64,000 bases of DNA, taken from the NCBI GenBank assembly GCA_963976815.1, contig CAXBLU010000009.1, positions 1 to 64,000 on the forward strand. The letters are read 5' to 3'. Position numbers and translations under genes: made by a program. Under the pieces are notes generated by a model. The model had not been told where the DNA came from, did not search any database, and saw nothing but the letters and a program-made list of their open reading frames with translations. Of the stretch, positions 18,185 to 26,891 are shown one piece after another. How positions within the stretch are numbered: the stretch's first letter is position 1; every line of letters begins with the position of its first letter. The DNA is from JAHRVQ01 sp963976815. Its GTDB lineage: Bacteria > Pseudomonadota > Gammaproteobacteria > Pseudomonadales > Azotimanducaceae.

Positions 18185-18769
18185 TTGATCGAACTCTTTA
18201 GCGTTGCTGTCGTCTTCTTCTTAATCATGGATCCGCTGGGCAACATCCCGCTGTTTATGAGCGTCCTGAAGCATGTAGATCGCGAACGCCATCTGCGAAT
18301 TACCATCCGCGAACTGTTAATTGCCTACGTCATCCTACTGCTATACCTGTTCTGCGGCCGTTACATCCTTGAATTTCTCCATCTGTCCCAGGAAGCCATC
18401 AGTATCTCCGGGGGCATCATCCTATTTATTATTGCGATCCGAATGATTTTCCCATCTCCCCTGGGCTTATTTGGCGATGGCCCCGAGGGGGAACCATTTA
18501 TTGTGCCGTTGGCCATTCCAGCGGTCGCTGGACCATCAATCATGGCGGTCCTGATGTTGATGTCGACGACAACACCACTTTTTGATTTGCTTATCGCCAT
18601 AACCGCCGCCTGGATCGCCACGGCAATCATATTGCTTGCCTCAACACCCATGCATCGTATATTGGGCGACCGCGGCTTAACCGCCGTTGAACGACTAATG
18701 GGCATGTTGTTGGTCATGATGGCCGTACAAATGATGCTAAATGCAATCAAGACCTTCGACTTTACCTAG
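18185..18769 (+). CDS. MarC family integral membrane protein
   Basis: A 194-residue protein with about six membrane helices, the normal length for MarC/SnatA proteins. Signature segments are FLIMDPLGNIPLF near the N-terminus and GGIILFIIAIRMIF in the middle, followed by VPLAIPAVAGPSIM. Relatives have been described as amino-acid exporters, but function is uncertain; MarC itself has no proven drug role. The start is TTG because an in-frame stop lies two codons upstream (18179) and no ATG or GTG precedes the first helix. The MFS gene begins 14 bases downstream. Confidence 0.9.
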   Translation: MIELFSVAVVFFLIMDPLGNIPLFMSVLKHVDRERHLRITIRELLIAYVILLLYLFCGRYILEFLHLSQEAISISGGIILFIIAIRMIFPSPLGLFGDGPEGEPFIVPLAIPAVAGPSIMAVLMLMSTTTPLFDLLIAITAAWIATAIILLASTPMHRILGDRGLTAVERLMGMLLVMMAVQMMLNAIKTFDFT

Positions 18770-18783
18770 ACGAGTTCAATTGA

Positions 18784-20214
18784 GTGACTGAGAAAATAGA
18801 GCCGAACCAAAACCTGAATCAAAATCGGGCTGGTGCCGCAGGAGTCGAGCAATTAAAAACCACTGTTATCTGGGCTTACGCTGCGCCCGGAATTGGTTTT
18901 CGGATGATGGGCTTTTTATTTGCTACCTTCCTTATGAAGTTTTCCACCGATGTTCTGCTCATTGCACCTGCCGCCATGGGTTCCTTGATTGCAGCATCAA
19001 GACTCTGGGATGCCTTCTCGGATCCGATGGTCGGTTATCTCTCCGACAACACCAAAAGTCGTTACGGTCGACGACGAATCTGGCTTTATTTTTCAGCCAT
19101 TCCCATGGGGCTTGGCATGATCATGATGTGGTCACCGCCGACGTTTCTTGAAGGTGTGCAGCTGATCGTCTGGATGGGGGTTGCGCTGCTGGTTTACGAA
19201 ACCGCCAGCACCGCTTTTTATGTTCCCCATGGCGCACTTGGGATGGAACTCACGCCAAACCACCACGAGCGAACCCGGTTATTCGGTTATACCCATATGA
19301 TTGGCGCCGTCGGAGCAGGACTCGGGCTACTTTTTGTTTATCTGCTCGGAAGCGCCGAAGATCAAAGGGTCATGGCATTTGTGCTGTCTATGATTGCCGG
19401 CATCAGCGTGACAGGTCTTGTCCTCGGTTCTACCGCCATATTGCCCGAGAGAACCGAGTTCCAGAACCGGGGTTCTAGCAGCCCATTTAAGTCTTTTGCC
19501 GATGTATTTAGAAACCCCCATGCATTTCTACTGCTGATCGTCTTCGGCATTGAAACCTTCGGCGCCGCAACCATTGGACTGCTAGTCCCCTATCTAGTGG
19601 ACTATGTAATACCCGCCGAGGCGATGCCTTTCAGCAAAGCTACCTACTTCACCGCTATTTTGGCCACCTATACAATCCCACAATTTGCGTTCACCCCTAT
19701 TTGGATTCGCATTGCGAGGTATACGGGCAAGAAGCAACTCTGGGCGTTCAGTATGTGGCTCTCTTCGGCAATTTTTGTTGGCTACTTTTTTGCTCTACAC
19801 GAGCCTTTGTTGATCTGGTTATTGTCATTTTTACTCGGCGTAACCGGTGGCATTAGCGCCGTGGTTGCGCCATCCATTCAAGCGGACATTATTGACTATG
19901 ACGAGTATCTGACGGGAGAACGCAAAGAAGGTAGTTATTTAGCCGTGTGGAACTTGATCCGCAAAGGCGCAGCTTCAATCACCGCGCTGGTAACGGGCTT
20001 TACCCTACAGCTCTCGGGCTTTGAGCCTAATGTCGTGCAATCGGAAGAGACTCAATTTGCTTTGCGTGCGCTATTCTCGCTTCTACCGGCAACCTGTTAC
20101 TTCATCGGTGCAACCCTATTTATCAAGTTTGCGTTGAATGAAGCGGAACACGCCAGAGTTCGAAAAGTGATTGATGCCCGGCCTGATGTTTCGCAGCAAC
20201 GGGCAGAAGAGTAG
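18784..20214 (+). CDS. MFS transporter of the GPH (MelB-like) type
   Basis: A 476-residue, 12-helix transporter. The glycoside-pentoside-hexuronide signature DAFSDPMVGYLSDNTKSRYGRRRIW lies near residues 79-102, and the second-half SIQADIIDYDEYLTGERKEGSYLAVWN is also diagnostic. Such proteins import sugars, glycosides or steroid-like compounds with Na+ or H+. The start is GTG, 14 bases after marC. The following SDR, Gfo/Idh and TauD genes are probably on the same transcript, so it likely imports the compound they process. Confidence 0.92.
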   Translation: MTEKIEPNQNLNQNRAGAAGVEQLKTTVIWAYAAPGIGFRMMGFLFATFLMKFSTDVLLIAPAAMGSLIAASRLWDAFSDPMVGYLSDNTKSRYGRRRIWLYFSAIPMGLGMIMMWSPPTFLEGVQLIVWMGVALLVYETASTAFYVPHGALGMELTPNHHERTRLFGYTHMIGAVGAGLGLLFVYLLGSAEDQRVMAFVLSMIAGISVTGLVLGSTAILPERTEFQNRGSSSPFKSFADVFRNPHAFLLLIVFGIETFGAATIGLLVPYLVDYVIPAEAMPFSKATYFTAILATYTIPQFAFTPIWIRIARYTGKKQLWAFSMWLSSAIFVGYFFALHEPLLIWLLSFLLGVTGGISAVVAPSIQADIIDYDEYLTGERKEGSYLAVWNLIRKGAASITALVTGFTLQLSGFEPNVVQSEETQFALRALFSLLPATCYFIGATLFIKFALNEAEHARVRKVIDARPDVSQQRAEE

Positions 20215-20258
20215 ACTGCCGAGCATCATATTGAATCAACTTAGAGGGAGTAACTTAT

Positions 20259-20990
20259 GTGGAGCGATCAGGCGTGAGTAATTTAGAAAATAAGAACATC
20301 GTCGTGGTCGGCGGCACATCGGGTATTGGCCTGGCAACAGCGGTATTGGCCAGCGCAGCGGGCGCAAATGTCTGGGCTGTAAGCCGTTCCGCAGACAAGG
20401 TCGCGAATTGCCAAAAACAATATCCAAACATTACCTTCTCTAGCTGTGATACCCATAACACCGGCGGACTCGCCGAACTATTCGCCGGGGTCGGCAGGGT
20501 TGATCATATTGTGGCTGCAGCAACCGGTGCCAATCGCACCATGAAACCCTTTTTGGAACAAACCCAGGACCAGTTTCGAGAAGCCTTCGACAAATTTTGG
20601 GGCTATTGTAATGTCGTTAGAGCCGGGGCAACTCATCTGACCGAATCGGGTTCTATCACCCTGGTCAGCGGCACGCCGGCCCGTAAGTGCAATGTCGGCA
20701 TGTCATCGGTTTCATGCGTCGGCAGCGCAGTGGAGGGACTTTGTCGAGCCCTGGCCTTGGAGCTCGCGCCCCTGCGGGTGAATGTTGTCGCGCCGGGCCT
20801 AATTGAATCTGGCATGCAAGATCACTTCGGCGACAAAAAAGCCGACGTCCTTGCCCAGATGGGTAAAGGTGTCCTGTTGCAGCGCGTCGGCAAGTCTGAA
20901 GAAGTTGCTAGCGCGATCCTGCTGACCTTAACCAACCACTACATGACGGGCACAACACTGGACGTCGATGGTGGCCTGTTGCTGCCATAA
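20259..20990 (+). CDS. SDR-family protein lacking the YxxxK catalytic pair
   Basis: A 243-residue Rossmann-fold protein. The cofactor motif GGTSGIG is at about residues 18-24, and the C-terminal substrate-loop region NVVAPGLIES ... GTTLDVDGG is present. In classical SDRs a Tyr-x3-Lys lies just before the AVEGL helix; here the aligned residues are VSCVG, so both Tyr and Lys are missing. A related subgroup of SDRs shares this loss. It may bind NAD(P) without classical catalysis or use other residues. The GTG start at 20259 follows AGAGGGAG; an ATG two bases earlier opens only a six-codon frame. Three bases separate its last base from the next ATG. Confidence 0.85.
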   Translation: MERSGVSNLENKNIVVVGGTSGIGLATAVLASAAGANVWAVSRSADKVANCQKQYPNITFSSCDTHNTGGLAELFAGVGRVDHIVAAATGANRTMKPFLEQTQDQFREAFDKFWGYCNVVRAGATHLTESGSITLVSGTPARKCNVGMSSVSCVGSAVEGLCRALALELAPLRVNVVAPGLIESGMQDHFGDKKADVLAQMGKGVLLQRVGKSEEVASAILLTLTNHYMTGTTLDVDGGLLLP

Positions 20991-20992
20991 AG

Positions 20993-22102
20993 ATGCTACG
21001 TTATGCCTTACTAGGCGGTGGCATGATGGGCCAGGAACATATTAACAACCTGGCCCTCATTCCAAATGCGCAAGTGGTTGCCGTGGCGGAGCCGAATGCG
21101 GCGATGCAGAAACGCTGTCGGCGTTTACTGCCGGAAGCAGAAATCCTTTCGTCACTGGAAGAACTGCTCAAAATTCCCAATCTTGATGCACTGGTGATTG
21201 CCACACCTAACTATCAACATGCAGAACAACTGCTTAGCCTTCTCAGAACGACATCCCTGCCCATACTGGTTGAGAAACCCCTCGTCACCGAAAAAGACGA
21301 TGTCAGCAGGATTCGAGAGGCAGCAGCCAAACATCAAGCGCCTCTCTGGGTAGCAATGGAATACCGTTACATGCCACCCCTGGTTCATTTTATGAATCAA
21401 CTGGACAGGATTGGAGAGCTACAGACCTTAAGTATCCGCGAGCACCGGTTCCCGTTCCTTAAAAAAGTTGGTGACTGGAATCGCTTCAATCGAAACTCCG
21501 GCGGCACCCTGGTTGAAAAATGCTGCCACTTCTTTGATCTCTACCGACTTATCCTTAAAGAAGAAGTCAGTTCCCTCTATGCGTCTGCCGGGCAGAACCA
21601 CAACCACCTAAAGGAACGTTATGACGGCGAAGTGCCGGACATTATCGACAATGCATTTGTGACAATGGAATTTGCTAGTAACAGACGGGCACTACTCGAC
21701 CTCAACATGTTTGCTGAGGGGTCCACTTATCAGGAAGAAATCTGCGCTGTAGGAAACGTTGCTAAATTGGAGTGTCTCATTCCGGGCCCTGCGGTGACCT
21801 GGCCCGATGATCGCCCGCAACCAGAACCCCAGGTTGTTTTCAGCCCGAGACATCCTCGTGGGCCCATAGCAGAAACGGTGCTTGTTGAAGAGGCATTACA
21901 AAAGGCTGGTTCTCACCATGGTTCAACCTACTACGAACATCTGGGATTCAACAATGCCATTACTTCCGATGGACCTGTAGAGGTCACTATCGAAGATGGA
22001 TTAAAAGCAGTGGTACTTGGCATGGCGGCGCAACTCTCAGCTTCAAACAAGCAGGCGGTAGAAATCCTCGACCAGGGCCTGGATTTTAGGATCGTCAAGT
22101 GA
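20993..22102 (+). CDS. Gfo/Idh/MocA family oxidoreductase
   Basis: A 369-residue NAD(P)-dependent oxidoreductase. The N-terminal Rossmann motif is GGGMMGQEHINNL, and the family's EKPLV motif is near residue 93, with the conserved Lys that contacts cofactor and substrate. The C-terminal alpha/beta domain carries the candidate catalytic residues NRNSGGTLVEKCCHFFDL. Family members oxidise or reduce sugars, inositols and related polyols. It is tightly packed between the SDR and the dioxygenase (4-base GTGA overlap with the latter), so it very likely acts in the same pathway. Confidence 0.92.
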   Translation: MLRYALLGGGMMGQEHINNLALIPNAQVVAVAEPNAAMQKRCRRLLPEAEILSSLEELLKIPNLDALVIATPNYQHAEQLLSLLRTTSLPILVEKPLVTEKDDVSRIREAAAKHQAPLWVAMEYRYMPPLVHFMNQLDRIGELQTLSIREHRFPFLKKVGDWNRFNRNSGGTLVEKCCHFFDLYRLILKEEVSSLYASAGQNHNHLKERYDGEVPDIIDNAFVTMEFASNRRALLDLNMFAEGSTYQEEICAVGNVAKLECLIPGPAVTWPDDRPQPEPQVVFSPRHPRGPIAETVLVEEALQKAGSHHGSTYYEHLGFNNAITSDGPVEVTIEDGLKAVVLGMAAQLSASNKQAVEILDQGLDFRIVK

Positions 22103-23115
22103 GTCTCAACACCGTTACCATCGCCGAACAGCGACTGATTAAACACAAACTTTTTCCCCTGGTGGTTGCCGCCACAGACGCCGAGGCAGGGTTTTCAGAT
22201 TCGGAGTTACACCAATGGATGCGCAACCACAGAGTCGAAATTCATAAACGCTTAATCGATCACGGCGCTGTGTTACTTCGAGGTTTTCCAGTTTCGACAG
22301 CCGATGCCTTTGAACAGTTATTAGATCAAACCCAATATCAAAACATGCCTTATATTGGTGGCGCTGCTCCAAGGAACAAGGTGACCGAGTCTCGAATCGT
22401 GACGGCAAACGAGGCGCCGGCGAGCGAATCCATTCCCTTCCACCATGAGATGGCCCAGGTACCGACACCACCGGGATATATTTTTTTCTTCTGTGATGTC
22501 GCGTCGGAAACCGGAGGTTCTACATCCCTGCTCCACTCTGGAGAAGTGTGTGAGGTCTTTTTTGAATTGAATCCTGAGTTCGCAAAAACAGTAGAAAGTG
22601 AGGGGGTTTGCTACACCCGGGTGATGCCGTCAGAAACCGACACAAGCTCTCCCATAGGGCGTTCCTGGAAGGAGACCTTTAATGCGAGTTCAAGGAACGA
22701 TGCTGAGCTAGCAATGAAAGACGCCGCGATGGCCTGGGAATGGCTTGAGGACAACAGCCTACGAACCACCACCCAGATACTTCCGGGTATTCGCTATGAT
22801 GAGGAGACTGACCAGCGCGTGTTTTTCAACTCAATCAGCGCTGTTTACAATGGCTGGGACGACGCCCGCAATGAGGGTAAAAAGGCCGTCACAACCGGCA
22901 CGGGAAAACCCATGGATGCCGAGGTGTTAGATGCACTCACGGCTAAAATGAGTGAGCTAGCTGTAAATTTTCGCTGGCAGCCCGGGGACGTATTGCTCAT
23001 CAACAATCATACGGTCTTGCATGCGAGGCAACCCTACACCGGTGAGCGCAGGATCCTCGCGGCAATCGCGTTCAAAGAAACGGCTGGTACGAACAGTTAT
23101 CATCGTAGAGCTTAA
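22099..23115 (+). CDS. TauD/TfdA-type 2-oxoglutarate-dependent dioxygenase
   Basis: A 338-residue Fe(II)/2-oxoglutarate enzyme. The facial triad shows as HHEMAQ (His-x-Glu instead of the usual His-x-Asp) and the distal His in NNHTVLHARQPYTGERR, whose Arg should bind 2-oxoglutarate. It hydroxylates an organic substrate and releases succinate and CO2. The GTG start overlaps the preceding stop by four bases. Together with MFS importer, SDR and Gfo/Idh it forms a compact uptake-and-oxidation module for an unidentified compound. Confidence 0.9.
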   Translation: MSLNTVTIAEQRLIKHKLFPLVVAATDAEAGFSDSELHQWMRNHRVEIHKRLIDHGAVLLRGFPVSTADAFEQLLDQTQYQNMPYIGGAAPRNKVTESRIVTANEAPASESIPFHHEMAQVPTPPGYIFFFCDVASETGGSTSLLHSGEVCEVFFELNPEFAKTVESEGVCYTRVMPSETDTSSPIGRSWKETFNASSRNDAELAMKDAAMAWEWLEDNSLRTTTQILPGIRYDEETDQRVFFNSISAVYNGWDDARNEGKKAVTTGTGKPMDAEVLDALTAKMSELAVNFRWQPGDVLLINNHTVLHARQPYTGERRILAAIAFKETAGTNSYHRRA

Positions 23116-23116
23116 C

Positions 23117-23145
23117 GGGGTGCACGCATGTTCATGCAACTCCAC
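23117..23145 (+). terminator. Possible terminator hairpin after the dioxygenase
   Basis: GCATG-TT-CATGC at 23126-23137, extended outside by GGGTG/CACCC across an asymmetric internal loop. It lies directly after the dioxygenase stop, in the gap before a convergent gene. No clear T-run follows, so the call is tentative. Confidence 0.3.
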
Positions 23146-23186
23146 CCTACTGCGGGATGCGCCGGTAGGAGGTAGAGCTACGTTGA

Positions 23187-23516
23187 CTATCCCAAGACGT
23201 CATCGAAGACCGGGTTTCGAGTGAGCTTTTCCATAACCTCCATTCGTTCATCGTCTTCCGAGACGATCTTCCAGTAGGCAATTGTATCATCAGGAAGCGA
23301 CTCAAGAATCCGGGGAAGCTCTTTCCTAGGATCCTTCATTTCATACAAATTTGCTTCTTTGTAGCTTGGATCAGTGAGAATCAAAATGCCCGGGTATGAA
23401 TCGGGTTCGCAGTCGAAATTAACTTTTACCATGCTGAAGTGAAAACTGCGTTCTGGGTTACTCCAACAATGCATCTCCCCTCCAGCTTGAATCGAATATT
23501 TCGGGGAAAATCTCAT
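23187..23516 (-). CDS. Hypothetical protein, 109 residues
   Basis: I do not recognise this family. It is soluble, with no signal or membrane segment, and is acidic toward the C-terminus. A segment around residues 75-95 (DDTIAYWKIVSEDDERMEV) looks like a strand-helix unit. It lies 49 bases downstream of the DUF2971 gene on the same strand and may share its transcript. Codon usage is AT-richer than in neighbouring metabolic genes. Confidence 0.6.
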   Translation of the reverse strand: MRFSPKYSIQAGGEMHCWSNPERSFHFSMVKVNFDCEPDSYPGILILTDPSYKEANLYEMKDPRKELPRILESLPDDTIAYWKIVSEDDERMEVMEKLTRNPVFDDVLG

Positions 23517-23565
23517 TTCAATTTCTCCTCACTGATTTTTGTCGCAAACAAAATAGCTATATGCG

Positions 23566-24438
23566 TCACCATTCTCGATATGGAATTGCACAGTTGGATG
23601 TTTTTTCACATAAGTTCTGGTTACTTAAAAACATACTTAACGCTGACATTGATAGATTTTGATGCGGAGATGGACCAAGAACAACTTGCTGAAAGTATGG
23701 TTTATTTTCACCAAGATTAATCTCAATGTATGGGATTAACATAGAGGCACCTTCTCTAAACTTGATAGACGGTATTGTGTACTTGGGAAAATAATTGGAA
23801 ATAAGCCTCCATTCCCGCTCCTCTTCGAAGGCATGATGCTTAATAACGGATAACACTTGCAGAACATCACCTCTAAACTCTTCTAAAAAGGGGTGGTAGC
23901 ATTGACTTGGATGAGAGTTTGATGTGTCAATTGTTGTCTGTTTTTGCCTGAATTTTACGAGTAACTCCTCAATCAGGCTACCTAACAGCTCTCTTTGCTC
24001 TTCTAAATTATAGATGCATTTAGCAATCCGAAGGTCAGAGTCCTGTGCAATCGAGGAAAGTAGGTGGTCGGAAAAACCAACACTGACTCCTTTACCATGA
24101 GGTGTATAGCTACGCCACTGGCTCAGAAGGCTTGGCTCTTCAGACAATGAAAAGACGAAGATATTATAAATGGTAGTCCTACAGCTATCAATCCAATCCT
24201 GAAGCTGCTTTAGAAAAACATTTTCCGGTGAATCTATCACCCCAAATGCGATGCGAGGTAGTAGTACCTTTTTAAGAATATCGCATGCATGAACAATCTC
24301 TTTCGAATCATTCATATAGTAGACGTTGCTAGCCCAAATCGACTTGGCATTGGCGATACCCATAAGAGATCCAACACCCGTATAGTGATAGAGTGTTCTG
24401 TTTGCTGTAGCAGAAAAATAGCTATCAATTAGGCGCAT
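23566..24438 (-). CDS. DUF2971 family protein
   Basis: A 290-residue soluble protein. The N-terminal LYHYTGVGSLMGIANAKSIWAS followed by YMNDSKEIVHA is the hallmark of DUF2971, and LLSQWRSYTPHGKGVSVGFS and HHAFEEEREWRLI are further family features. The biochemical role of DUF2971 is unknown; members are patchily distributed accessory genes. The gene is visibly AT-richer than its surroundings, consistent with recent acquisition. Its promoter should lie in 24439-24723. Confidence 0.82.
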   Translation of the reverse strand: MRLIDSYFSATANRTLYHYTGVGSLMGIANAKSIWASNVYYMNDSKEIVHACDILKKVLLPRIAFGVIDSPENVFLKQLQDWIDSCRTTIYNIFVFSLSEEPSLLSQWRSYTPHGKGVSVGFSDHLLSSIAQDSDLRIAKCIYNLEEQRELLGSLIEELLVKFRQKQTTIDTSNSHPSQCYHPFLEEFRGDVLQVLSVIKHHAFEEEREWRLISNYFPKYTIPSIKFREGASMLIPYIEINLGENKPYFQQVVLGPSPHQNLSMSALSMFLSNQNLCEKTSNCAIPYREW

Positions 24439-24723
24439 CCAATTTCCATCTAGTGCTGGTATAAATCGCTTTTATTGAAGGCAGTATACTACCCGCTGCC
24501 TGAATCAATTAGGTAGGGCCTCATTACGACTTAGCCAAAACCTATATTCATTAAGCTTCGCTGTAACCACTTGCACGCCGGGCTAACGCTAGCCCACCGC
24601 TCACACGAGGGTGCATCGACCTCTCTGCCTTCATTGGCTAAATCATCGCTTTTTCAATTGAAAATGAGTTAAACCTCAATGACCATTGTTGAATGCGAAG
24701 ATCAGGGGTATCTAACAATGCAT
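24439..24723. other. Non-coding gap with small inverted repeats
   Basis: This 285-base stretch holds no gene I can support. It contains a perfect 6-bp inverted repeat GGGCTA-ACGC-TAGCCC at 24580-24595 and an AGGCAG/CTGCCT pair near 24479-24501. It is the 5' region of the DUF2971 gene and the 3' region of the serine hydrolase. The inverted repeat could be a terminator stem or an insertion scar; no T-run follows it. Confidence 0.4.
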
Positions 24724-25929
24724 CTAGTCGTTAATGGCGCCGTAAATAATATTTTTCAGCTGACCCCGAAAGTTAAAGGTGCCCGAGGGCATAAACTGGG
24801 TCATGAATATCACGGTCATATCTTCCACCGGGTCGACCCAGAAAATTGTCGAAGCCGCGCCCCCCCAATAGTAGTCCTTTGGCCCAGGACCGCCGGCTGC
24901 AACCTGGTCAAGGGACGTTGCAAAGCCAAGGCCAAAGCCAATGCCTTCGTTAGCGGTTTCAGAAAATGTACCAATGGCGAGTTGCGTTAAATCCTGCCCA
25001 TCTTTGAGATGGTTCATATGCATCATTTCCAATGTTCTGGAACCAATAATTCTTGTCCCGTTTAGCTCCCCGCCTCGACGTAACATTTCACAAAATTTGT
25101 AGTAGTCGCCCGTGGTTGAAGTCAATCCACCGCCGCCGGATTTAAAATCAGGATCCTTTAAATATTCGCTGGTTTCTGGATCGTCGATAAGCCGCAGGGA
25201 CTTGTCTTTGTTGCGGCTGTAATTGGCGGTGAAGCGAGCTGGATCCTTCACGGCAAAACCCGTATCGCTCATGCCCAGTGGGCCAAATATATGCTCATCT
25301 AAATACTCGTCCAGGGGCTGGCCGGATATTGCTTCAATAAGCCCACCGCAGACATCCGTTGAATAGGAATACATCCAGGCTTCGCCTGGCTCGTAACGTA
25401 ATGGCACGCCGGCAAGCTTATCCATAAAACTAGACAGAGTTTCACCCTGATCTCGCCTGACACTTTTTTCTCGATAGGCTTTATCAACCGGATGGTCCGT
25501 CGCACCGTAGGTTAAGCCGCTGCTGTGATTGAGCATATGGCGAAAAGTAACGGGCTTGTTCGGGGCTTTGGTTTTCATTTCTGCGCCCTCACCCTCTACC
25601 CATACCTGCTGGTCTTTCCAGGACGGCACTGCTCGATGAACCGGATCATTCAATTGAAAGTAGCCTTTTTCGTAAAGCTGCATCAGGGCAATGGAGGTAA
25701 TGGGTTTGCTCATGGAGTAGATGCGGAATATTGCGTCATCCTGCATTGGCCGCTGCCGGGCGATATCCATCTGGCCAAAAGATCGAAAGTAAGCCGGCAC
25801 ACCGTGGCGACTCACCATTACCTGACACCCCGAAAGCTTTTCGGTTTCAATATAGTTTCGCTCAATATGATTGGTAATCCACTCAAGCCGATCTTGATCA
25901 AACCCTGCTCGGTCTGCTGATGTATCCAT
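24724..25929 (-). CDS. Serine hydrolase of the class-C beta-lactamase/EstB type
   Basis: A 401-residue penicillin-binding-protein-fold hydrolase. The SxxK nucleophile motif is SMSK in IFRIYSMSKPITS, and the YxS/N position is met by YSYSTDV. There is no signal peptide, so it is probably a cytoplasmic esterase or lipase-like enzyme rather than a beta-lactamase. A strong purine-rich ribosome site (AGGGGGA) precedes the ATG. It lies 8 bases after the NmrA-like gene and is cotranscribed with it. Confidence 0.92.
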   Translation of the reverse strand: MDTSADRAGFDQDRLEWITNHIERNYIETEKLSGCQVMVSRHGVPAYFRSFGQMDIARQRPMQDDAIFRIYSMSKPITSIALMQLYEKGYFQLNDPVHRAVPSWKDQQVWVEGEGAEMKTKAPNKPVTFRHMLNHSSGLTYGATDHPVDKAYREKSVRRDQGETLSSFMDKLAGVPLRYEPGEAWMYSYSTDVCGGLIEAISGQPLDEYLDEHIFGPLGMSDTGFAVKDPARFTANYSRNKDKSLRLIDDPETSEYLKDPDFKSGGGGLTSTTGDYYKFCEMLRRGGELNGTRIIGSRTLEMMHMNHLKDGQDLTQLAIGTFSETANEGIGFGLGFATSLDQVAAGGPGPKDYYWGGAASTIFWVDPVEDMTVIFMTQFMPSGTFNFRGQLKNIIYGAIND

Positions 25930-25937
25930 GGTTCCCC

Positions 25938-26813
25938 CTATTTTAGTATCTGTAAAAGTGTTTCGTTCAAAGGTGTCAACGACATACCAAAGGCCCTTAG
26001 CACCCCGTCATTATCTATCTGGTCGTCATGGTCGAGCACGTCGAGCATTGCCTCGGTAACCGGCGGATGGGGCAGTAATTCCAATAACCGGGCAATTAAT
26101 TTACCCAGGCTAATCGGCAAGGACAAAATCACAACGGAATTGCCCTGCAGGCTCGCCGCCCGCTGAATCAGCTCACGACGACTAAGGGACTCGGCCCCAC
26201 CCAGTTGGTAGAGCACACTTTCTTCAACGCAAGCCGCGGCAGTGATTGCGGTAAGCACATCTCCCGCATAAATGGGCTGTTCCAGGCTGCTCGCTCGGAA
26301 GGTCAGGGCAAAGGATTTGCTAGAATTCCGGCTCAAAGCAGCCGCGGCATAGTCACCCTCCCCGAGGACCATAGGCACCTGGAGCACGCAGACCACAGCT
26401 CGAGACTTGAGCAAAATATTTTCAGCACGACCTTTCGAAGCAAGGCAGCTGTTTGATGAGTCGCTACTGCTGCCGACGATACTGAGGTAGACAATATTTT
26501 GCACACTATCCGGCAAACCCTGGATCAGGGCTTCACAACTTCGTTCATGGGCATCAACATAAGCAGAAGTTCGAGATTCTTTGATAATACCAACAAGGTG
26601 TACCACCACCTCACAACCGTCCAATGCACCACGCAAGCTAGCGGAGTTGGTGTATTCGACAACCATGACTTCCAGATCAGGAAATTTTCCCAACAGGTAA
26701 TCTTTTGCGCGTTCGGAGCGAACCAGCGCCCTGACTTGATCGATACCAAGGGTGGCAATCGCCCGCACTCCAAGATTGCCATTGGCACCGGTTATGGCAT
26801 ATCGCTTACTCAT
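25938..26813 (-). CDS. NAD(P)-binding atypical SDR (NmrA/NDUFA9-like)
   Basis: A 291-residue Rossmann-fold protein with an N-terminal GANGNLG cofactor motif at about residues 8-14. The body resembles atypical SDRs such as NmrA-like and NDUFA9-like proteins, with no YxxxK active site, so it may be a redox sensor, a quinone-binding protein or an assembly factor. It is the first gene of a two-gene unit with the serine hydrolase and is divergent from the CDP-alcohol phosphatidyltransferase gene (78-base gap). Confidence 0.85.
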   Translation of the reverse strand: MSKRYAITGANGNLGVRAIATLGIDQVRALVRSERAKDYLLGKFPDLEVMVVEYTNSASLRGALDGCEVVVHLVGIIKESRTSAYVDAHERSCEALIQGLPDSVQNIVYLSIVGSSSDSSNSCLASKGRAENILLKSRAVVCVLQVPMVLGEGDYAAAALSRNSSKSFALTFRASSLEQPIYAGDVLTAITAAACVEESVLYQLGGAESLSRRELIQRAASLQGNSVVILSLPISLGKLIARLLELLPHPPVTEAMLDVLDHDDQIDNDGVLRAFGMSLTPLNETLLQILK

Positions 26814-26891
26814 TTCTCAGATTCTGCTAGAACGTGCAATGATGACCTTGGAATCAATTTCGATTCGGCATTATGATGCAAAAACAAAGCT

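Noticed and set aside
24580..24595. GGGCTA/TAGCCC repeat considered as an integron attC or insertion site
   Set aside because: The core sequences of attC sites are missing, and there is no integrase or target duplication that I could find.
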